64,000 nucleotides of DNA from Diadema setosum. Taxonomy: Eukaryota > Echinodermata > Echinoidea > Diadematoida > Diadematidae. The notes under the pieces are model-generated. The model made no database searches, was not told where the DNA came from, and was given only the letters and a program-made list of their open reading frames with translations. The translations under genes and the position numbers were made by a program. Where the stretch lies: the NCBI RefSeq assembly GCF_964275005.1, contig NC_092704.1:13737371-13801370 (forward strand). Reading direction: 5' to 3'. This document shows, piece by piece, positions 46,301-58,300 of this stretch (the stretch's first letter is position 1; each line of letters begins with the position of its first letter).

Positions 46301-49300
46301 CGACAGGCTAAGTGACAAAAGTGTTAAGGAATAACACACTCAGTAACAAAAATTGGTAGAGGAAGACACTGGATAAACAATTATCAAAAAAAAAAAGCAA
46401 ACAACAACAACGAATGCTCCAAAAATCATAAAGACCAATTTCATAACAAAGCGGTTTCACCGCAAAGCAGATTTACACATACAGCATGTTTGCTGTGTAT
46501 TATTTTGCTATTTCTAACCAGGAAGATTGAAGACAGAAGAGGCTGAGTTTACTCATAATTCATAGAAGATTAACCCTTTATGTGCCCAGCAGGCATTTAG
46601 CTGAACTTGACAAACTTTGTCATCAGCATTCGGTAATCCATCCAGACTTGACCTAGACGTAGATTAGCAAACCCACTTGGGTAGAGCAATGTCCTTCTGA
46701 TACCAGTCCAACAAGAAGGTCATGGCGATACAAAAGAGATTAGGGGATTAGGTTATTGCTATCCATTGATGATTAGTTTCTAGACATCTGTGCAAATCAA
46801 CAAGGAAAGTGCAGAAAGGGTTAAAGGGGATGGCTAGTAACTGATCAGTGGGAATCAGTGGGAATGCTGGAGGATGATTGTTCCAATCCTTGTGGGATTC
46901 ATTTAAGAGTACATTATATATCTATTGTTGTGTGAAAATTATTTGCTTCAGAATGGTCTCATATTCAAGTAATGTGCAGTTTAATGTTTCCAGGTTAGCG
47001 TACCTGGTCAGTGACGGGGCATTAATCTGCACATTACTTGAATATGAGACCGTTCTGAAGCAAATAATTTTCACACAACAGTAGATATATAATGTACTCT
47101 TAAATGAATCCCACAGGGATTGGAACAATCATCCCTCAGCATTCCCACTGATTCCCACTGATTGGTTACTAGCCATCCCCTTTAAAGAGAAGACCGTGTG
47201 TGTACCTTCTCTGACTCTCTGCACTTGTTCTCTCCCTCGGGGGCGGGGTGGGAGGTTTCCCCGCGGCGAACTTATCCACGATCAGGTTGAAGGGGGCAGG
47301 AATGGCTGTGTGGTTGGTGATGACAAGAACTCTGCTCGGTGTGGACATCAGCTCCACCTCACTCCCAAAGTCCAGGGCCAGGGGTGTCTTCTGGTCATCC
47401 TTTGACACTCTGACAGAAGGGGGTGTTTAATAGTGGAAAGCACTTTGCAGTTATTGTACATTGTATGATTATAGTGACACATGTATAAATGATAGTATCA
47501 TCAGAATGTCAACAATTCTGAGCATATAAATGAGTACATTGATGTCTTTCAAAACAAAGGTCATGTTAAGAGATGATTGTATTTTTGAATAGAGACTGCA
47601 ACCCTAACTCTGTCATGTGTTACTGCTAGAAGGACACTACAGCACAATTTGCATGATGCAGCTGCTCAGTAAGCAGGAGGTGACCACTTTTGACCAGGGT
47701 GGGTCCTTTATTCTGTACTTGGCTTAATAAATACAGATTGAACATTGAATCTTAATGACAGAGAGGTAAAGAAGAAGAAGAAGAATAGACACACACACAC
47801 ACACACACACACACAACAACAACAACAACAAAAATGATCGTGAAAAGGTTGCTATAGTCCTGCAGTCAAGGTGTTATGCAAGCTGGCATGTATGGGATAG
47901 AAATTGTGCCAAAATGTAGTTCATCGGCTTCAGGATTGGTTGCAGGAAGTCATTTGTTAAAGGTGCATGGTCCCGGTGTTTTAATCAAATGCGTACACGG
48001 GCGCACGGCGCAAGTTTCCTATAGAGACCTACGCTATTGACTCCTCTTTAGCGCTTACGCTTTGGCCCACTTTCCCCGAGTCCAAAGAAGTCCAATCCAC
48101 TGTAGTCAGTGGTCGGATCACAGTTCGGCTCATGATTCGGCTGAAGGGGATGACAGCTTTAGCAAACTTCTTTTGTCATGTCATAATAACAAGCACATAT
48201 GCACGCACCCTGGCATTTACTACAGACTGCGCGATGCGCAGAGAAGACAACAAAGGCAACGTTACTTAGCAACACCTACGCACTTTGCTCTTGATGACAG
48301 CTAAACTTCGGTAATCTTCGTATCAATGCTAACGGTGATCGGCAGTATCATCAACAGCGCCCTCTACACTACCGGGACTATGCACCTTTAATTGTGTGTG
48401 GTATTTACTTGGTTACTAATTGGTATTTATTATTTATTTGTGCGGTATTTGTGTGTGTGTGTGTGTGTGTGTGCCACTAAGCACAAGTCTCGTTGTGTTT
48501 TACATATTTCTTGGTGCGTGTGACCTCACACCATCGAGAGAACAAAACAGCACAAAGTGTACGGCTTTTTTCCCCTTCACTCATTGGGTACCTGAAGCCA
48601 GTGAGGCAAGCAGAGCAATATTAAGGAGAGAGCAACGGTGTACCCCACAATCAATGTGCGTAAAGTCTCTTGTTTTAGCACATGTACTTCATGCAGTGGG
48701 GTTTTGTATCATGCGGGTTTTTATCATGCAAAGCTTAGTGAGTATCTGTCTAAGTCAATTCATTATATGTAAAGTTATCCTTCAGGCAGGCCCTATGAAC
48801 GTATTAACTCACTCTTCTCGGCCGAGGAGATTGTCCGGTGAAGTGACCGGTCTGCTGGTGGCAGGTGTCGCATAGGTCACTCTCAAGCCCTGGACATTGG
48901 CCTTGACGTCCAGAAAGATGGGCTTCTCCATCCCGTTGACCACGCAGGGGACCCAAACTTCCGTCAGCTCACCCTATTCAAATGTGAAATATGAAGACTG
49001 TGACTATGTGGCTTGAATTAAGACATCCATGAAAGAAGAGAAATCTGATCGACCATTATCCATGAAACATATTAAATGACTCTATAAACAGCATAGAGAT
49101 GAAAGAATTTTCTTATGGAAAATTTTGCAGTTTCTGGAAAACTAAGCTTCTGAGATAGAAAGTGCAGTGAACACATATTAGCCCGTTGAAGACGGGCTGA
49201 TTTTGCTACAACACATATTTCTCATAGACACCTGCCCGAGTATACTTGGGACTCGTCCTAAACGGGTTAACAATCTCTATCATGCTAGCTTTGTCAGGGT

Positions 49301-52300
49301 GATATTAGCCCCAATGTGGTATGTTGCTTTGCTGCTGATTTGACCATCACACTTTGGGCTTCTGAATCAGGAAAAAAGAAAAAAAGACTCTAGTGTGTCT
49401 GGCACTCACATGAGTATCACAAATTCACCCTCCATGCATTCTTGCAGATTATTATAGCTAAGAAGACAGCAAACTTTGGGGATTTGGGAGCCTCCAGGGA
49501 GCATAGAGCCCATTTTAACAAACTGAGATCCTTTCACCTTAGAGATGTTAACTGCCACATTTGGTGAAAATCCATCATGGGGTTTTCAAGAAGAAGTTGA
49601 AAATGTAAAAGAGTTTATGCACCACGCATGATGGAAGACAGACACCCTATGCTGGATGATGAATGATGGCAGTAGCCTACTTGAACCTTTTGCTCAAGTG
49701 ACATACAAAAATGAACATTAATACATGTATATTCCCACAAGGTACTACAGATCTGTTCATTGTAACAATACATGCTCCTTTTTATTGTTAAAATCTGACA
49801 AAAATCTTTACATGCTTGGGCATACCCATAAAGTATCCTAGTACAAACCTCTTCCTTGGCGGTGATTGTGACGGTCACTGGAATCTGCAAATGCCCGCCA
49901 AGGACACCTTCCACAGGGTCAAAGGTCACATCACAACATGAGGCTTGCCTTCCAATTGGCTGCAAGGAGAAAACATGAAACATGGTATTGCATAGCCAAA
50001 GTATAGACAGTTATTTGGGTTGGCAATACATGTATACCACTTGATCAAACAAAAATCATGGGGTGTCTAGGAAAATGATCCATCATCTGAGGTACATGCA
50101 TACATAGCTGTGCACATGATCCACAACTTACAACGCTGGCTTGATCTCGACATGGGAGCTGTAAATGATAGAAGCAGATGGCATAGTCTGATAAAACTGA
50201 GAATTTGAAAAAAAAACAAAAAAACAAAAAAAAAACACTACCCAAACAAGACCTCAGCGGTGAAAGGTGTGTAAGGAGACAATGATGACAAATCTTACCT
50301 TGCTCCACACAAAGTGTGCTGGAAGCTGACACTGGTTGAACAGCTGTACTGTCTTGGTGACTGGAATGCCTACATAGACTTCTGGCAGCTCCAGGGAACA
50401 CGACAGCAGACATGCCTGTGGCCTCTGGATCACGCCGTATACGCCAACATACCTGGCATCGCAACACAAGGCAAGAGATAAAGATTTAAAGCTAGAATAT
50501 CGTTCCCGAAGGTTCAAAATTCATCTTCCACCATTTGGCATTTGCTTGCAATAGTATCCAAAGGCTCTATCCAGAAGTTGGTCCGGCTGACGCGATTGCC
50601 AGGAAATTAGTTGTTTTGCGAGTATTTTGAGATCAAAAGTGTGAAATGATAAGATTAGGTGTACTCATTTTCTTTCTGCAGCACCCTGCCCATTCGGTAG
50701 TGGGTAATGGTAGCATGTACATCACTAGTATGTGATGATCAAAACATACCTTTATAACAGCATTAGTATTGAACCACATGCAGCTAACAAACTGCACATG
50801 TGATTTACTCTCACACAATGGATACTGCTATGGCCCATTATATTGTACCAGGTAATTGATGGATTGATTATAAAACATCACATAGCAAATTAATGCAATC
50901 GTGAATGCTCTGAGATTGCAACACTTCTGAAATGCTCCATTTTTGGTAATATTTCACATTCTTGTTGTTACCCATCTGAAATTGTGTTATCACAGTGTTA
51001 TTTCACACATTTCTTACGCATAGGTCTCCATTTGACACCAAAAATCAAGTTTCTGTAGTCATATGGAATGTTTTACCTTTAACAGGCTGTGAGCTTATTG
51101 GCCCAGTGGTATGTGCCCTAACCCTTAAAAGTGCCCTCGGCATAACAACAGAAACTCATCATAGAGATGCCAGAATATACAGAAAATTGCATGTGTATGA
51201 TGAAATGTTCTTCTTTTACAGCAAAAATTAATGTCGTTACAAAGAAACTGTATTCTGTGACATACCATAATAAAGCATGGACTGACTGAGACATATTTCT
51301 CTTTGTTAGACGATTATTCAGAAGCTAAAATATATGGCTTACAAGGCATGATGCTGAAAACACTTCCTTAACTACTTGACAGTTCTAAAACTTAGCTCCT
51401 TGACCACACAAGTAGAATCAAATTTTTAAGGAAGATTCCTGGTATTTGAACTACCATGAGTGGCTTCTCAAGCAGATATATTGAGTGGAAGCTGAAATGT
51501 TCCCTTTACCTTGTCTTGCCTCCCTCCACGTTCATCTCGATGACAGAATCCAGGCGCCGACAGCAGGTGGGGGTGAAGACGACCTCGATGGGAGCGGACT
51601 GCAGCGGACCCAGCTCTCCTTCTGATGGTGTGATGCTGAACTCTGAAAACTTCTGGAAATGTGCAGGAGAAAAACGAAACAAGATCCTGATATTGGCAGT
51701 GATGCACATTTGTAGATCAAACTATGCTGTCCACCAACATGTAGAAATTTCCTTTCCACCATCAGTGCAAAAATGCAAGATGCTCACAGCACTCTGCAAT
51801 GTCTTCACGGATTAAACATGTAGGGCTGATGTTACTGGAAGAAAGATAGACTTGGCTGATAACATAGCATATGGATGTATGTAGAGAAATTTCATGGCAT
51901 TTTTTTTCTTTCCCCCTTTCTTGTACCCTTCTCGATTTCACGTCATCTACTTCTCCTCCGTATGTGATTGCTGTCATATTCACGAAGCTTGGTTCCGTCA
52001 GTCATTCAATAATGATATTGTGATTTGCATTTCAAGCTAGGAGTTAACTACTCTTCTGGCAAGATGATTGTGCATATTGGTAGAGTTCCACAAAACTCTG
52101 TGGTGAGGTCGTTACCTGGCCCGATTCAGCATCCGTCAGCAAGAACTCTGCGCCTTCACGTAATCTCCACTTTGCAACGACCTGCGACTCATTGGTGATG
52201 AAGAAAGTCTTCTTCACCGACTGATCAAACCGTACCAGCCCAAAGTCCAAAGATGGTGCTTCGATGGAAACGTCAGGACCCTGCAAAATATTGAAGGATA

Positions 52301-55300
52301 TGCACGGAATATTAAAGCTGATATGTATTTAAATGTTGTGAAAATAATGCAGAATAATGCAGAATAATTTGTGTGTATTTAGGTAATGTGCAACATGCTG
52401 TTATCTTGATGTTATTTATCACTATGTCTATAAACTACCAGTCTTGCAGTTGAATACTGTATATGCCATATATTCAGCGAGTCTAATATCTTGTGGATCT
52501 GGACTTCCCTACAATTTCACGAGTGGTTGAATTTGAAATTGTGGAGTACAGTCGTGATCATAGAAATGTCTGCATGCACGTCACATTCATGTTGGGATGA
52601 GAGTTAATAATTCTGCACGTTTATTAGTGGAAAACTGAGCAAAGAAAATTGGATTCCATCGGGATTCAAACCCGAGACCTCTGGATTGCTAGCCCGGTGC
52701 TCTACCGACTGAGCTATAAAAAGCCCTAGGTCAGTGTTCATCCCAGAAACCCTAAATTCTCAATGCTCGAATGGTCAGAAGCTATAACAGTGTGTTTGAG
52801 TGTGACACACACGTACACACTTGAAACTGGATAACACTATTTTGCATGTTGATAATTTCACAAAAAAAATGTTGTTAATTTCACGAAAAGCATCCGAAAT
52901 TTGTGAAAATAAAAACCTTGTGAAATATTCGGTGTATACAGTACCTTGATGTCAGCAATGACGCGGAGTGGGATGGTGGTCTCCTGGTAGTCGATGCGGC
53001 ACTGGAGGGTGTGGTCAATCCGGCCCGGGTGGCCCCCTATGATGGTCATCTCCAGCTCCACCGAACTCTCCGGCGGGATCTGGCCCTCCGGAGTCTGCAC
53101 CTCGATGATGTGGCTCTCCTTGAGGGAGTCCCAATGGAAGACCACTGGGAACTTGCTGTAATTCAGCATCTGAGAGAGGGTAGGGGAGGGTTATATATCA
53201 TACTCTATGTGTACCACAGTGTAAGCTCCCTGTGTGCCGAAGTATTATGAGACTGCAAGGCATGAATGCTTTTGGAAAACATTCTCTATTTCAAAGCCAT
53301 GTAATATTTTTTTTGAAATTTATGCTAGGCATGCAAAAACAAATTTGTACATGAAAAATCTAGGATTTGCTGTAGCGTACATTTTATAACAAAGCTATGA
53401 TTACACGCATCTTCCAAATGGCCAGTAGCTATAATGTTATTGTCACGGTCTGGGAGGCATGACTTTTGTAGACAAAACTGTGACAGAATATTAGGATTTA
53501 CTCATAAAAACCCCTACGGAACACTATAATTTGATCACCACGAAACGCAAATTAGGCTGTATCTGTGTGAGGAATGGAATTGGGAGTGAAGCTTTCATTG
53601 TACTTTGGCATATGACGATTTACTTTGCACCTTTGGAAAAAAAAAAAATAGGCAAAATGAAAATATTTGATTACGTGAACATCAGAGTCCCATATCATTA
53701 ACCCTAAAAGGGCCGGGGGGGGCGGAATCCGCCCCCCCCTCGACGTTTCGCGCTATAATTCTGTTACGCGAGAAGGCCTCGTCGCGAGGCTTCTTGACTT
53801 TGTTTGTTCAAGTCTCGCGCAACTTTTGAGACCAAATTTGCGACGTCCGCGCGTACTTTTGCGAAGCCACGCCCATTTTTGTAACGGAATGTCGCCCCAA
53901 AACGGGCACAATTTTGTGATTTTGTGTACATTTCCTATGGAAAACAGTGCTCTGTCGTGAAAGTCATAAAAACCTGATTATTTTTACAATTAATCACTTT
54001 CATTGATTAGTTTTGTGCTAATTATGGTAGAAAAGTGGTCAATGACAATTTCCAATGAAAAAACAAAGAAAAAACAAAAGTTGAAAAACAAAGAAATACA
54101 TAAGAAATTCTGAAAACAATAAAATACATAAGAATTGAAATGAATTTTGGAAGTTTTTGTGATGTACAATCGTTGAATATGCTGCAACAGATTTACAGAC
54201 CAAAAATTAGACTCTCAATGCTTTTAATTAGGCTAAAATATGATCTTGAGCTTAATTTGCATAATTAATTAATTAAAATTAGAAATTGATTGTTTCAAAA
54301 AATCTTATGACACAATCTTGTAGATTATGACGCAGGTCTCACGCATGCAAAATTTCATCGCGATCGCGCCATCGATGGCCGAGATCTCAGGGGGGGGCGG
54401 AATCCGCCCCCCCCCCCGGCCTGAGCATAGCCAAAAAAGCCCGGCCCCTTTAGGGTTAAAGATGTCAGGATGGCAATTCTTGCTATAATGGCAGCTACTC
54501 ATAGCAAAAGCCAATCATGAAGTAGCATTTTTGTTGTTACCATGACAATGGCAATTGCAAGGGCATTGGAAAGCAGTGATATGGCTCATTCGATTGCGCA
54601 TCTGCCTCCAGATCCAAAGGACCCATGTTTGATTCCAGAGTCTAACTGAGCAATGTTGTGTGTAATCATACGGTCCCCTCTAGTAAGAGGCAAAACACTG
54701 TCCCTCGGATAGGGCATAAAACGGCAGTCCTGTGTGTGAAAGAGTCACAACTCATGCACATGAAAGATCCCGCTTAATTCATTCATTGCAAAAAGAGCAG
54801 GGTGCATAACCTCATGAAGTGGTCCCACCTCTCATCTGACTGGACCCCATGGAAGACCAGCTTAGCGCAGCTTAATATAGACTATCCAGCCATCTTCTCA
54901 GATGGAACATGAAACATACAAACAAGACTTGCTAATACAGCAATTTTCTATGAAATGGGGCCTGGTCAATTCAGTCTTTTTTTTTTTTTTTTTTTTACAG
55001 ACTTATCTCCCTGAACACCAAACCAAGACTTACAGTGAACTTCTTTCTTGCGGCCGTCGAGTGCAGCATCTGGCCCGGCACGAAGATGGCGTAGGGGTCG
55101 ATGATGACCTCATACTCTTTACACAGTCCCTTGAGCTCCACCTCCAGGCCCAGCATATCTCCCTCTTCCCCCGTCCCGTCCCCACCCACCTCCTCCATCG
55201 TCTCCAGGGCTGGTAGGGAGGAGGGTGGCTCTGCCGGCTGGTCGGGGCGGGGCGTGGCGCTCGTCTTCCTCCCGGACTGCGACGCGGACATTGAGGAGGA

Positions 55301-58300
55301 GGATGGTGGTGATGTCTTCTTCTTTTTCGATCGCGAGGTTGGGCGAGGCACATTCTTCAGAATCAGCTGCAATACACTTTCGAATTCCCCAACCTGTTTT
55401 GGCAGAGCATTAGAATGTCAAGATAAAGCAATGGAGCGTAGCATGACAACACAAAAATATTTAAAAAGAAATAGAAGAGAAAACTATATCCTTCCATTTC
55501 CAGGTCATACATAATTGCAGAAGATTATTAACTTGTGACTATGAAGATATTTTGAGTGAGATGCTAATTGTATGAACTGAAGAAAACATCATCTTTCATT
55601 TTTATTTCTGCAAACAACTAGTAAAATCTGTTTTTATCTGAGACAACAGAGCACAAATCTATTTCATTTTTATGGACACTGCATTTAATCTCAGAGCAGA
55701 GTGCTTGTCATTTACTTGTTGTACACGCTATTGACTTTCACTTTTCCTCAAAACAATTTTTATTTATTTATTTGATTCAAACATTCACACACCCCCCCCC
55801 CCCCCTCAAAAAAAAAAAAAAATAATAAATAGTAATTACGGTATGATCAACATAATTATGGTAGTCAGGTGGTCGAAATGGCAGTCCCAATGGCCAACAG
55901 GATGCTATCATGGTCATAAATATGCTGACAGTCACACTCTCATAGCTGTGTTATAATGTGCTTTCATTCCGTAGGATGTTTGCTAATCTGATGCTTTCAC
56001 AGCAGCTCTCAATTATAAATGGCAACTTCTATCCTCCAGATGTGTTTTCTCTTGAAGGGGTTAAAAGGATGGTATAGTATTGGTGGAGGTTCGGATTGGG
56101 CTTTTAACTTTTTGCAAGATATCAAGAAACAACTCATGAAATAGTACAGCGCATGCCATTCTAAGAGGAATTTAACATTTATTTGATGAAAATCGATTTT
56201 GGAATGGCTGAGACATCACAAACAAAGTAAAACAAAGCGATCGTAATGAAAGGTGGGTCCCACCTTTTATTAGGATTGCTCTGTTTTGGGTGTCTCAGCC
56301 ATTTCAAAATCAATTTTCATCAAATTAACGTTAAATTCCTCTTGGAATTACATGCTCTTTCATATTTAATAAGAGGTTTCTCATTATCTCACCAAAATTT
56401 TTTTCTAGAAACACGAAGTTAGGTCTCAACCAAAACTATACAATTCCTTTAATTGAAAAGCCTGACAGCATATCTATGAACTCACCTTGGGTGGTGCAAA
56501 TGCCACGCTAGTGACCGCTGTGCCAGAGGGTGGTAACGTTCCCCTCTCCATGTTGATGCAGAATATGTTTCTGTTGTCGAGTACCCTGGAGATCTGGTGC
56601 CCATCCCGCTCTTCCTCTTCCTGCCCTGGAGCTCCGCACTGTGGTGACGATCTCACCAACTTCCACTGGAAAGGCAGTTCGACGTTGCTGTACAGAAGAT
56701 TTAAAATAGTGAAGATTTTTTTTTTCAATTATGAACATTCTGCATAATCAGCTCACAAAGAATTGTTTCGAATATGACAGTAATTTATAGTCACCATCCT
56801 ATTCCAAGATATTGTATCTTGATATCTGCAGTGATAAAATGCTATCGATGAGCAGAAATGATTGCATTTTCAGAAAGCCCTATTGTTTTACAAAGGATTT
56901 CTGTTCGCCATGAAAGAATTGTACGATCAAACTGTGCATGAGACTTGATGCTATTCTACAATGATAGAAATTTCTCTGAAATGTTTTTAAAATGTGCATC
57001 TACAGTGCCAAAATTCTCCATAACAAAGCTGATTCTATTTAGTAGCAATATTTCAACACATAAAAAACGATAAATCTTCAAGAGGACCACATGAGAAGAG
57101 AATATAACAGAGTTTATAAAAATGTCTGTAACTTCTCAAAACAACTCTAGTGCAGAAAGAGTTATTACTTGAAGTTACTTTGGATGTATGCTAAATCATG
57201 CAGGATGTAACTTTATTTCCTATATCACAGTGGAGAGACATTAACACTACTATGTACAAACATAACATAATTTACAGTGTCCACTTTTATTCTGTTTTTA
57301 GTGCCCATTTATGACCTCATTTGGTCCAAGCAACAAATCACAGAAAAAGATCTGACATGGGTTGGTTACTTCAAAAACACTGCTAGTATTTGAATGCCTT
57401 GTCAATCCCTTATAAAAGGAACCATGCTACAAATTGACTGGATAAACTCATCTGACACTGGATAAAAACCAAGTGACAAATTAAATGGATGAAATGACAA
57501 CAACAACAAAAAAAAAAAAGAAGGCACACAAATTTGATGACAAATTTGCATTAGAGCATCATCTCACGTTAGATTCCGAACGGTGATTTCTTCCGTCACG
57601 TAAGTCATAGGGTTGATGTCCTCAAACTTGAGGTGGTTTTCTGCTGTCGCATCGGCCAGCTCACCTGGCGTTGGATGGCTCTGGGCCCCAGACACTGATT
57701 CCAGGACCACTGAAGCCTTCTGGCCCTCACCTGGAGCATTATGGGAAGAAAAAAGATGGAGAGAGGAATTAGTGTATCCCGCCTGGCTTCCTACCATCAC
57801 CATCATACCTTAAAATTTGTTACATGTACATTAATTTCAAGTCCCCATAACACACAAGTAAATCCAAAAGGAACTATCATTTCATGATTACTGCAGTGGT
57901 CCCAATTATCTAAACATCCAGTTAGCATCATATAGAGGTAGGTCTAATGTGAACTGGAATTATGGACGACTTATGTCTTCAACAACACATGGCATTTAAA
58001 CCTGACAAGTATACATAACATTCATGCTTTTAGATTGAAGTTTATTTCTAAAATGTATTAAACAAGCCTCTTCATGCTTCAAAATCGGACAATCCATTTA
58101 AAAATTACAATTTTTTAAAGCATTAGCACAGCCATAACTGATGAGAGAACTAAAACACTTTTTTTTTTGGCGACGTCACATATGGAAAAATGAAATTAAC
58201 AAATAATAAAGAAAATTCAACTCATTATCACCTTTCTAGCATGATAAATGAGCACTAACTTTACCTCTTCCAGATCGGAGACGGAATATCACCCTACAGA

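Noticed and set aside
52651-52728. Functional tRNA-Ala gene
   Set aside because: A and B boxes are present but the acceptor stem does not pair; it sits inside a MITE, so a SINE head is more likely.
55034-55366. DLEC1 exon 9 starting at the GTGTATTGCAG acceptor
   Set aside because: The sequence just upstream encodes VGEFESVLQ in frame, matching the expected protein, and has its own acceptor (CAAAACAG); the exon therefore starts at 55393.
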